From contig NZ_CP102384.1 in assembly GCF_024628865.1 (NCBI RefSeq), forward strand, positions 4,227,001 through 4,291,000: a stretch of DNA of 64,000 nt. Reading direction: 5' to 3'. Both the position numbers and the translations under genes were made by a program. This stretch comes from Sphingopyxis sp. DBS4. GTDB lineage: Bacteria; Pseudomonadota; Alphaproteobacteria; Sphingomonadales; Sphingomonadaceae. Shown piece after piece: positions 17,090-24,783 of the stretch; the stretch's first letter is position 1, and each line of letters begins with the position of its first letter. The notes beneath the pieces are model-generated. The model was given only the letters and a program-made list of their open reading frames with translations, was not told the origin of the DNA and did no database searches.

Positions 17090-19528
17090 TTAAGCTTGGG
17101 AGCCCCCTTTTTCCCGCGACCGGCGCGCCCACTTTCGCCGCTCAGTGTTGTGATACGGCTCGAGCCCAAGATAGAGTTGTTGCGTCAAATCGGCGAGAAC
17201 GCGTAGATTGGCCAGTCGGACATAGGCGGGCTTCACGAATTCGGCATGGCGGCCGCCAAACTTTTCCCAGCTTTTGCTGACCGCATAATCCGAGAATAGT
17301 TCGGTTCCCGTCAGAATGATAACCGGCGCGCGCGACTGGCGCCGTTGGCGCTCATAATGACGCCCCCAAAGCGCGAGCGATGACAAACGCTTGATCTCGT
17401 CGCGCGACAGCTCACTCGCCGGCTTCATCGTCGCAAAAACCAGAATCGCTCCCGGAAACGCAAGCGAGAGGGCTTTCATTCGCGCCACATCGTCCGCCCC
17501 GAAACATTCCTTGCCGAAGCTTTTGGCTTCGCCAAACACGAGTTGAGTGCGCGGAGTATTTCCAAAAATCTCGCGGCGCCGATACCAGAGGATGAAATCT
17601 GCCTCGATCTTCGGACCGTTGGGAAAACTCATCTCCTGCCCCGCGCACCATGTCAGGCTCTGGTTGGGACCACTTTCGAGGAGTTCCGCGAAAAGACGAA
17701 TCGAAAGCGCCGCGGCATATCCGCCCTGCGCGTAGTTCGGCTGCGCGAATGGTCCAATGAGCCGATACGCCCAACGGGCCCGATCACTCCCGGTGGGATC
17801 GATCGCTGGAAATGCGAATGTCTTGAGGCAGAGGCCGCATTTCAATGCCGTGTCTAATCCCGACAGTTGGTACCAACTCCAGCTTCCGCACTTATCACAG
17901 CGGACCTCCAGCCCGAGTTCGACCGCATTCTGCTCGATCAGTGTCCGCACGGCATCGCGGTTCCAAAGATTGCCTTTAACCGCTTGGGCGATGCGATTAC
18001 GAAACTGATTATGTTCCATGCTTTTCGAAATCGGCCTTCGGCTGATTTTTTCGAGGAACTGCACGATTGCCGGATTTGCGATCGAGGAGACGCGATGAAG
18101 TCCTCCAAGCGTCTGGACGATCTGTTGGGTGGCGCGGCCTGAATCTGAAAGAACCGTCTTGATATTCCGATCAGCGAGCCAAGTGGTAATCGCAGATGCG
18201 TTGGACTCAAGTTGCCAGTAATGCCGGCTGAGGACATAATCCGCGAGTTCCACAAAGCCTTCGCTCGTCGAACGAATCTTGCCTAGCCCGCCGCCGAAAT
18301 TGGGGCGCCGGGATTCACGATACTCCTCGGGATAGGTCGTTGCCACGCGCCCGTCACGTGACCAGTCGGATAACTTCACGACGTTGGCCCAGCGCGCCTG
18401 ACCGCCAAACCTGTCCGCAAAGGGATGCTTCAGCATGTCGAACTGCAACGCTGGCGATTCTTCGTCAAGCGGAAGGCTGTGGCTTGCTTCGGCTGCCGTA
18501 AGCTTAGGTCGGGTTGGACTGACCATGATATCCGACGTCGGTCTCCAGAAGGCCGGGTACCAAGGCTGGACGCAATTCGCTCCCTCGATGTCGACTCTGA
18601 AATGTTTCTCGAACAATGGCTCGATCGCCTCGGTTGCGATCGAGCGCCCGAACATGACCGTTGGGTGGATCATCACTCCATTGGAATTTCCCGGAAGCGG
18701 CCGGTAGTTGAGTTTGACAAACTCACGGACGAACGACCCGAGTTCGGATGCGTACTGGATAGGTATGGGTACGACGGGCTGGACGCCTGCACGGAGATTC
18801 CAATAGTCGATGAGATCCCCTGAATGGGTGCCATCGAACACGAACACACGGGGATCGATGCGATGACAATATTCCACCTCGAGCCCGTCATGCGTGATGC
18901 GTAGCGGATTCAGCCAATTGTTGGCGATGAGGTCGGCCGCGGTATCGCCAGAGAGGATAATGTGATCGGGTGCAAATACTTCATCGAAAGCGTGCTCAAG
19001 CTCGTTGAAGGCGCCGTCCTGCGGAAAAGCGCCGAACAGGCAGCCAACTAAATTGGCAAGAGAGGGCTGCTCCGGCGAAATCCTCACCACTTTTACGGGA
19101 CGGTTCCTCGCAAACTGAAACTCGCGTTCATAGAGGTGACGGTATAGCGGACCGACATCGAGGCCGGATGTTTCAATCCAAGCGTTTCTTGCCTGTTTCG
19201 ACGGGGGCGCCACATCCTGCAACGTGATGACACGTTCGCTGGCATAACCCATCCCTTCCGCTTGCCCCGGGCGAGTTTCGACGAGGATATCGGGCTCGAA
19301 ATAGTCGAGATATCCGTTGATGATCTGCTCGGCATTTTCGATCCGCGGCCCACCTCGGTCCCACCAGACGGGGCGGCTCGCAAAGACAGGAATGATTGGA
19401 TTATATTTCCCGCCCCATAAACAGGTAGATATCTCAAAAATCGTTGCAAGCGCCGCCCTGTCACTCGGCACGACCAGAAAGCCGAAGCGGGTCGGACGAA
19501 GCCGGGTATCGACATGCATATTCGTCAT
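17090..19528 (-). CDS. Large uncharacterised protein with a four-Cys zinc ribbon and PD-(D/E)XK-like motif
   Basis: An 812-residue protein of no family I can name. A zinc-ribbon-like pair (CDKC and CGLC, 19 residues between) lies at about residues 530-560. About 100 residues later come EADFILWYRRRE and then LVFGEAKSFG, the ExD...ExK spacing of restriction-like PD-(D/E)XK nucleases. The N-terminal 500 residues are featureless by eye. Its start overlaps the stop of the membrane-protein gene at 19525 by 4 bp (ATGA), so the two are made together. Nuclease plus zinc ribbon plus a membrane partner in an accessory island is compatible with a defence or DNA-quality system, but this is inference. Confidence 0.7.
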   Translation of the reverse strand: MTNMHVDTRLRPTRFGFLVVPSDRAALATIFEISTCLWGGKYNPIIPVFASRPVWWDRGGPRIENAEQIINGYLDYFEPDILVETRPGQAEGMGYASERVITLQDVAPPSKQARNAWIETSGLDVGPLYRHLYEREFQFARNRPVKVVRISPEQPSLANLVGCLFGAFPQDGAFNELEHAFDEVFAPDHIILSGDTAADLIANNWLNPLRITHDGLEVEYCHRIDPRVFVFDGTHSGDLIDYWNLRAGVQPVVPIPIQYASELGSFVREFVKLNYRPLPGNSNGVMIHPTVMFGRSIATEAIEPLFEKHFRVDIEGANCVQPWYPAFWRPTSDIMVSPTRPKLTAAEASHSLPLDEESPALQFDMLKHPFADRFGGQARWANVVKLSDWSRDGRVATTYPEEYRESRRPNFGGGLGKIRSTSEGFVELADYVLSRHYWQLESNASAITTWLADRNIKTVLSDSGRATQQIVQTLGGLHRVSSIANPAIVQFLEKISRRPISKSMEHNQFRNRIAQAVKGNLWNRDAVRTLIEQNAVELGLEVRCDKCGSWSWYQLSGLDTALKCGLCLKTFAFPAIDPTGSDRARWAYRLIGPFAQPNYAQGGYAAALSIRLFAELLESGPNQSLTWCAGQEMSFPNGPKIEADFILWYRRREIFGNTPRTQLVFGEAKSFGKECFGADDVARMKALSLAFPGAILVFATMKPASELSRDEIKRLSSLALWGRHYERQRRQSRAPVIILTGTELFSDYAVSKSWEKFGGRHAEFVKPAYVRLANLRVLADLTQQLYLGLEPYHNTERRKWARRSREKGGSQA

Positions 19529-20397
19529 GCCGCTACTGACTCTCCGATTCTCGGAGCTCCGCGCCCGCGAACCGAAACCTCGGCCTTGCCTCGCTGAATG
19601 CCATTCGCAGGACGCTCCCCTGCCTCGGCAATGATCTCGAGTTCGATCTGTTGCGGCGGAATATTCTTGCCATCGACCTGAATGAGCAGACGATAGGTAC
19701 CGGGTTCTCCGAGTAATTGCTGATGTTCGAGCGGCAAGCTTTTCGCAGAGCGGAAAAGCCAGATATGACCGCTTCCGCGAACGCCTCCGATCCAGATGCG
19801 CCGCGTTTCGCTGGGGGCGATGTCAGTTACCAGATGTGTTTCGGGGTCTTCTTTTTCCCACGGGAGCAGTACCGGCGTAATCACGCGAAGATGCTCCTCG
19901 CCCGCGATGGCGATTTTCATTACCGACATCAATCGCGCGCGGCATTCTTCAGCGACCTGCTCGCCAGCGTTGAAGCAGGTCAGCGCGGCGACATCGAGTT
20001 CCCAGCCCGTGACTGTCGTTTGACGCGTGCCGCCGAGAGATTCAGACGTATTTCCTTGGAGATGGACCGACTGAATCAGTGGCGGGTCCGGCAAGGCCAA
20101 CTCGAGCAAAGGTCGCCTCGCCCGTTCGATCGCTTCACGAGCGGCGTGCTCGTCGCTGAAAAGCTGATAAGGCGCAAGGATGAGACGGAAGACGACGAGG
20201 CCCACAAACACAGCGAGAAAGAACCATGTGGGCGCATCTTTCAGCGCGGCTTCAATCGAGGCCGGCAGCGTGACAAAAAGCAGGATGATGGCAACGAGCA
20301 GGGCTACGGTGCTCGCCCAGCCCTCCACCCGTTTGAACCAGCCGGTGAAGGCGCGCCGCGCGCAATTGCGGTAAAAATTAAAAATGCCCCCTGCCAT
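19525..20397 (-). CDS. Two-helix membrane protein of unknown function
   Basis: A 290-residue protein with two predicted transmembrane helices near the N-terminus (about residues 29-50, ASTVALLVAIILLFVTLPAS, and 58-78, TWFFLAVFVGLVVFRLILA). A soluble C-terminal domain of about 200 residues follows that looks beta-sandwich-like and ends in a basic tail. It is the first gene of a two-gene operon with the 812-residue nuclease-like protein, sharing a 4-bp overlap. The 168-bp gap to the divergent SEC-C gene should contain the promoters of both. It could anchor or sense for its partner; no known family recognised. Confidence 0.7.
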   Translation of the reverse strand: MAGGIFNFYRNCARRAFTGWFKRVEGWASTVALLVAIILLFVTLPASIEAALKDAPTWFFLAVFVGLVVFRLILAPYQLFSDEHAAREAIERARRPLLELALPDPPLIQSVHLQGNTSESLGGTRQTTVTGWELDVAALTCFNAGEQVAEECRARLMSVMKIAIAGEEHLRVITPVLLPWEKEDPETHLVTDIAPSETRRIWIGGVRGSGHIWLFRSAKSLPLEHQQLLGEPGTYRLLIQVDGKNIPPQQIELEIIAEAGERPANGIQRGKAEVSVRGRGAPRIGESVAA

Positions 20398-20565
20398 GGG
20401 TATGGTCTAGTCTGGCGGACGGGCTTCCACAACTCACAGCTATAGTCAGCCGGTCCAGCTCGTTTAACTCTGGTAGTTCGTCTCGCGCTCCAATATTCGA
20501 GCTCAAGAATAATCGAACGCCGTCGCAGGATCGCAGCACGGGTCGATCGTTTGAGGGATATCGCT

Positions 20566-21507
20566 ATGGGAGAAGCGAGGCGGAAGCGCGAAATCGTGGT
20601 GGGCCGGCCTTGCCCCTGCGGATCGGCAAATGCTGGCCGCGACTGCTGTTTTGACGGTCGCCGATGGCATCGGCCGGCATGCGTCCTCGGGCTTCGCATG
20701 CTGCCAGCAGCCTCAACGGTCGAGCGTTGTTATATGAAGGAACTGGGGTCCTGCATCGGGCCAATATCTGGCGAGCATCTCATCTCGGAATCCGTAATCG
20801 AGGTCTTGCAGGGAGACGGCGGTTTTTCGATCTCGGGCGTGCCTTGGCTCGACAAGGGTGAAGAAAAGATACTGGGTGCGCAGAGCCTCAGAGCCAATTG
20901 TCTGTGCACGAAACATAATAGCGCCCTCAGTCCGATCGACAGTGCGGCGCGTCACTTCTTCGCTTCGCTAAAGAATTATCTTGAGGTGGACGCTGGAGAA
21001 CCCCGCATGGCCTTAGTTTCGGGACACGACATAGAGGTTTGGCTGCTGAAGACAGCGAAAGCGCTTGCAGTGTCCGGCAATCTCGCCCGGGGCAACGAAA
21101 AATTATCAGGTGTCTTCACACAGGATCGCATGCTGGTGACCATGCTCGATGATCCGGCGGCATGGCCCGACGGAGCCGGCCTTTATTGCCTCATGAGCGA
21201 AGGCGACATGATAGTGAATCATTCACGGTTTCAGCTCGTGCCATGGTTAAATGAAGCGGAAGAAATTGTCGCTCTACAGGTCGGCATCCTGGGCTTCATG
21301 TTTCTGCTCCTGCTCGAAAAACTCGATACCGAGAAATATCCGCTCCTCGCGACAGCCAAGTATCGGCCAAGCCGAATTGAAATCAGGCATCCGGCTTCCG
21401 AGAGCTGGGTATCGATGAGCTGGCAAGACAAGCGTAACCATGATGATTTGAAAGTCGAGTTCGTCCAGAATGCTCCACGGCATCAGGTGTTACCGGAGAG
21501 AAAATAG
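20566..21507 (+). CDS. SEC-C motif protein with HNH-like zinc site
   Basis: A 313-residue protein. ATG 20566 is preferred to the TTG at 20551, with GAGGGA upstream. The N-terminus has a SEC-C zinc motif (RPCPCGSANAGRDCC, about residues 15-30). A region at about 60-130 has Cys pairs around GEHLISESVIEV and CLCTKHNSALSPID, which looks like an HNH/treble-clef endonuclease core with EH as the catalytic start. The rest is soluble and unfamiliar. It is divergent from the membrane/nuclease-like operon. SEC-C/HNH proteins of this shape are common in mobile islands; the target is unknown. Confidence 0.65.
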   Translation: MGEARRKREIVVGRPCPCGSANAGRDCCFDGRRWHRPACVLGLRMLPAASTVERCYMKELGSCIGPISGEHLISESVIEVLQGDGGFSISGVPWLDKGEEKILGAQSLRANCLCTKHNSALSPIDSAARHFFASLKNYLEVDAGEPRMALVSGHDIEVWLLKTAKALAVSGNLARGNEKLSGVFTQDRMLVTMLDDPAAWPDGAGLYCLMSEGDMIVNHSRFQLVPWLNEAEEIVALQVGILGFMFLLLLEKLDTEKYPLLATAKYRPSRIEIRHPASESWVSMSWQDKRNHDDLKVEFVQNAPRHQVLPERK

Positions 21508-21547
21508 CCCAGACGTTTGTGGGCAATTTGTGTCGCCGCCCGGGTGT

Positions 21548-21555
21548 CCACGGGT
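21548..21555. repeat. IS66 target-site duplication, left copy
   Basis: CCACGGGT directly precedes the left inverted repeat and is repeated exactly at 24626-24633. Eight base pairs is the duplication length of the IS66 family. Confidence 0.95.
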
Positions 21556-21580
21556 GTAACCGTGGTGTGAAGGCCGCCTT
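21556..21580 (+). repeat. IS66 left terminal inverted repeat
   Basis: This 25-bp end begins GTAACCGTGGTG and matches the reverse complement of 24601-24625 at 18 of 25 positions. GTAA at the tip is typical of the family. Confidence 0.9.
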
Positions 21581-21630
21581 GCGGGACGGCGTTCCGGGGT
21601 GCTGATAGCCGCTCTTTGCGAGGAGCGGTG

Positions 21631-22050
21631 ATGAGCGAGGATATCGGAGCGGCGGGAGCGAGTGCTCTTGTGACTGGTCATATGAGTGATCGTATGAGCA
21701 GTCGGATCGCGGTCGTTGGCGGCCGTCGCCGTTGGTCGGTGGATCAGAAGCTGTCGATCCTGCGCGAGGCATTTGGCCCCGACGGCTCGGTCTCGGCGAC
21801 ATGCCAGCGGCACGCGGTCGGCAGCGGGCTGCTCTATACGTGGCGCCGACAGGCCCTGGCTGGCGATCTGACGGGAGCGAAGCGCACGCCGGCACCCTCG
21901 TTCGCCGAGGTGGAGGTGTCCGTTCCGGCCCCGGCAACGGCAGGCAGCGGCCAGATCGGGATCGAGCTGCCGTCAGGCGTGCGGCTCACCGTCGACGCGG
22001 CGGTCGATGCCGATGCGCTGGCACGGGTGATGTCCGTCCTTGCCCGATGA
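21631..22050 (+). CDS. tnpA: IS66 accessory protein TnpA
   Basis: A 139-residue protein starting at ATG 21631 behind AGGAGCGGTG. RRRWSVDQKLSILREAF followed by ATCQRHAVGSGLLYTWRRQ is the helix-turn-helix of the IS66 Orf1/IS3 Orf1-like group. IS66 elements need TnpA and TnpB beside the DDE transposase. The stop overlaps the tnpB start (ATGA at 22047-22050), the normal coupled arrangement. An upstream in-frame TTG at 21616 is less likely. Confidence 0.93.
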   Translation: MSEDIGAAGASALVTGHMSDRMSSRIAVVGGRRRWSVDQKLSILREAFGPDGSVSATCQRHAVGSGLLYTWRRQALAGDLTGAKRTPAPSFAEVEVSVPAPATAGSGQIGIELPSGVRLTVDAAVDADALARVMSVLAR

Positions 22051-22394
22051 TCCCGTTACCGCCGACGACACGGATATATCTGGCCTGCGGCGCCACCGAT
22101 ATGCGCAAGGGGTTCGACGGCCTCGCGGTGCTAGTGCAGCAGGTGCTGGAGAAGAGTCCGCACTCGGGCGCGCTGTTCGCGTTCCGCGGCAAGCGCGGCG
22201 ATCTGGTCAAGCTGCTCTGGTATGATGGCCAGGGCCTGTGCCTCTTCTCGAAGCGCATGGACCGTGGCCGGTTCGTCTGGCCGATCACCAAGGCGGGCAA
22301 GGTCAGCCTCACCGCGGCGCAGCTTTCGATGCTGCTCGAAGGCATTGACTGGCGGCGTCCCGAACGCACCGCGGCGCCCTTGCTCGCAGGGTAA
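22047..22394 (+). CDS. tnpB: IS66 accessory protein TnpB (Orf2)
   Basis: A 115-residue IS66 Orf2 protein recognised by YLACGATDMRKGFDGLA at the N-terminus and LLWYDGQGLCLFSKRMDRGRF in the middle, both highly conserved in the family. ATG 22047 overlaps the tnpA stop. Its exact biochemical role in transposition is not known. It is full length and is followed by tnpC after 53 bp. Confidence 0.95.
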   Translation: MIPLPPTTRIYLACGATDMRKGFDGLAVLVQQVLEKSPHSGALFAFRGKRGDLVKLLWYDGQGLCLFSKRMDRGRFVWPITKAGKVSLTAAQLSMLLEGIDWRRPERTAAPLLAG

Positions 22395-22447
22395 AAAGTG
22401 GCGGATTAGTGAGGGTTTTACTGGCATCGCGGAGCCACTTTTGCTAG

Positions 22448-23989
22448 ATGTTCCGCGTGTCGGAACCAGCCTCTTCCAGCATCGACAAGGACGCCCGGAT
22501 CGCCGAGCTCGAAGCCGCTTTGGCGGCGCGCGATACGCTGATCGACACCCTCCGCCACCAGCTCGCGCAGCTTCGCCGCATGACCTTCGGCCAGTCCTCG
22601 GAGAAGCTCGCGCTCCAGATCGAGCAGCTCGAGCTGGCCCTCGAAGAACTCGAAGGCGAGGCTGAGGTCGCCGACAGCCGGACGAGTGAGCGGGCACCCG
22701 CCGAACGGGTATCGCCGGTGCGCGCATTGCCCGATCATCTGCCGCGCGCGGAACGGCGGATCGAGCCCGAGGCCGGCAGCTGCACCTGTCCCGATTGCGG
22801 CGGCGCGCTGCGCCCGCTTGGCGACGACAGTGATGAGCAGCTCGATATTGCCCCGGTCCAGTGGCGCGTCATCCGCACCGTGCGGCCCAAGTATAGCTGC
22901 CGCGCCTGCGACAGGATTGTCCAGGCACCGGCGCCGGTGAAGGCCATAGCACGTGGCAAGGCCAGCTTCGCGACGCTCGCCCATGTCGTCGTCCACAAGT
23001 TCGATCACCATCTCCCCCTCTATCGCCAGGCAGAGATGATGGCGGCGCAGGGCATCGACATCGATCGTTCAACCCTCGCCGGCTGGGCGGGCCAGGCCGC
23101 GCACCTGCTCGACCCCATCGTCAGCCGGATCCGCGAGGAAGGGCTGAAGGCCGCCAAGCTCCACACCGACGACACGCCGGTGCCGATGCTCGTGCCGGGC
23201 AAGGGCCGCACCGCGCAGGCGCGGCTCTGGGCCTATGTCGTCGATGACCGCGCATCGGGCGCCGCCACCCCGGCGCTCGCCTGGTATCGGTTCACTCCCG
23301 ATCGCAGCGGCATCCATCCACAGAGCGAGCTGGGGCCGTTCACCGGCCTCCTCCAAGCCGACGGCTATGCCGGATATGAGAAGCTGTACGAGGGAGGTCG
23401 CATCCAGGAGGTCGCCTGCTGGGCGCACTTCCGCCGCAAGATCTTCGAGTGCCACCAGACGAGTCCGACGCCACTCACCACCGACCTGCTCGATCGTATC
23501 GCCGGGCTTTACCGGATCGAAGAGGAGGTGCGCGGCCAGCCGCCCGATGTCCGGCGCCGACATCGACAAGAGCAGGCCAGGCCGCAGATCGACGCGCTTC
23601 GCGGCGCGATCGACGACGCCCTGCGCCGCCTGTCGCCCAAGTCGGCGATGGCAAAGGCGCTCGCCTATGGCCGCAAGCGCTGGGATGCGCTGACCCGCTA
23701 CACGGGCGAGGGCATGGCGGAGATCGACAACAATATCGCCGAGCGCGCCATCCGATCGATCGCGATCGGGCGCAAGAACTGGCTGTTCGCCGGATCGAAG
23801 GCCGGCGGCGAACGCGCCGCCGCCATCTACTCCGTCATCGAGACCGCCAAGCTCAACGGCGTCGAGCCGCAGGCCTATATCGCCGATGTCATCGAGAAGA
23901 TCGCCTCAGGCTGGCCCGCCTCCCGCTGGGACGAGCTCATGCCGTGGAACTGGACAGCACAGACCGCGTCCGTATGCATGGCGGCATGA
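22448..23989 (+). CDS. tnpC: IS66 transposase TnpC
   Basis: A 513-residue DDE transposase. It opens with a coiled-coil/leucine-rich segment (about 15-75), then a zinc-finger-like region (CTCPDCGG ... CRACD). The catalytic core has Asp in KLHTDDTPVPML, Asp in LLQADGYAGYEKLY and Glu in NNIAERAIRSIAIGRKNW. No frameshift or stop interrupts it. It catalyses DNA cleavage and strand transfer at the element ends. The element should be mobile if tnpA and tnpB are also made. Confidence 0.96.
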   Translation: MFRVSEPASSSIDKDARIAELEAALAARDTLIDTLRHQLAQLRRMTFGQSSEKLALQIEQLELALEELEGEAEVADSRTSERAPAERVSPVRALPDHLPRAERRIEPEAGSCTCPDCGGALRPLGDDSDEQLDIAPVQWRVIRTVRPKYSCRACDRIVQAPAPVKAIARGKASFATLAHVVVHKFDHHLPLYRQAEMMAAQGIDIDRSTLAGWAGQAAHLLDPIVSRIREEGLKAAKLHTDDTPVPMLVPGKGRTAQARLWAYVVDDRASGAATPALAWYRFTPDRSGIHPQSELGPFTGLLQADGYAGYEKLYEGGRIQEVACWAHFRRKIFECHQTSPTPLTTDLLDRIAGLYRIEEEVRGQPPDVRRRHRQEQARPQIDALRGAIDDALRRLSPKSAMAKALAYGRKRWDALTRYTGEGMAEIDNNIAERAIRSIAIGRKNWLFAGSKAGGERAAAIYSVIETAKLNGVEPQAYIADVIEKIASGWPASRWDELMPWNWTAQTASVCMAA

Positions 23990-24597
23990 CCGATCAGATC
24001 GCCCGGATTCGCATAACGCTCGAAGACATGAAGCCCGCCATCTGGCGCCGTGTCGAACTTCCCGTTACCAACAGCCTCAAGACCCTGCACCTCGCGATCC
24101 AGGCCTGCATGCTCTTCGAGAACTACCATCTGTTCCAGTTCGACATTGGCGATGCCGCCTATGGCATCCGCTTCGATGATGACGATGCTTTCATGGTCCG
24201 CACCCGCGACGCCGCCCATATGCGCATCAACAAGCTCGTCGAGCGCGGCATAACCAGCTTCACCTACACCTATGATTTCGGCGACAACTGGCGACATCGT
24301 ATCGAGATCGAAGAGATCTCATCCACCATTCCCGGCACCAATTACCCCCGCTTCGTCGATGGCGAACGGCGAGCCCCGCCCGAAGATGTCGGTGGCACAC
24401 CAGGGTTCGAAGAGTTCCTTGAGGCCATGTCCAAGCCGCGTCATCCCGAACGCAAATCCATGATCGAATGGTATGGCCGACCCTTCGACCCCGCCGATAT
24501 CAGCCCCGACGAGATCAGCGCACGCATGGCAAAGCTCGCCAAGCGAAGGGCGCAGGGAAAAGCCGCCTACGCCGACGCTAAATCCCGCGACAGCTAA
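23986..24597 (+). CDS. pRiA4b ORF-3-like passenger protein of the IS66 element
   Basis: A 203-residue protein starting at ATG 23986, overlapping the tnpC stop by 4 bp. IRITLEDMKPAIWRRVELP is the signature of the plasmid pRiA4b ORF-3 family, and FTYTYDFGDNWRHRIEIEE follows as expected. Members are often linked to IS66 and other transposases but have no established function. It lies inside the inverted repeats, so it moves with the element. A much longer in-frame opening upstream runs through tnpC in another frame and is not real. Confidence 0.93.
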   Translation: MTDQIARIRITLEDMKPAIWRRVELPVTNSLKTLHLAIQACMLFENYHLFQFDIGDAAYGIRFDDDDAFMVRTRDAAHMRINKLVERGITSFTYTYDFGDNWRHRIEIEEISSTIPGTNYPRFVDGERRAPPEDVGGTPGFEEFLEAMSKPRHPERKSMIEWYGRPFDPADISPDEISARMAKLAKRRAQGKAAYADAKSRDS

Positions 24598-24600
24598 TCG

Positions 24601-24625
24601 ATGGCGGTTTCCTGACCACGCTTAC
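24601..24625 (-). repeat. IS66 right terminal inverted repeat
   Basis: The end reads CCACGCTTAC on the plus strand, the reverse complement of a GTAAGCGTGG tip. It pairs with 21556-21580. Confidence 0.9.
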
Positions 24626-24633
24626 CCACGGGT
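24626..24633. repeat. IS66 target-site duplication, right copy
   Basis: CCACGGGT, identical to 21548-21555. Confidence 0.95.
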
Positions 24634-24783
24634 ATGGCGCAGCCTCCTTTCGGAGCGCAGGAAAATGCCGCAACGAAATGGAGCCCGAAGACGCTTCGGA
24701 CATTATTTGGCCAGCATTGAACCAGCAGCTTTCAGATAATATCCCAAGACGCGAACTTTCGCAGTCCGTTGGGTCGTGATGGC

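Larger units (their letters stand above)
21556..24625 (+). mobile_element. Complete IS66-family insertion sequence with passenger gene
   Basis: A 3070-bp element bounded by imperfect inverted repeats that begin GTAA(G/C)CGTGGT; 18 of the outer 25 bp match. It carries tnpA, tnpB and tnpC in the usual order, followed by a pRiA4b ORF-3-like gene overlapping tnpC by 4 bp. Exact 8-bp target duplications (CCACGGGT) flank it, so insertion is intact and probably recent. It landed between the SEC-C gene stop and the SIR2 gene stop, in noncoding sequence, without breaking an obvious gene. Confidence 0.95.
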
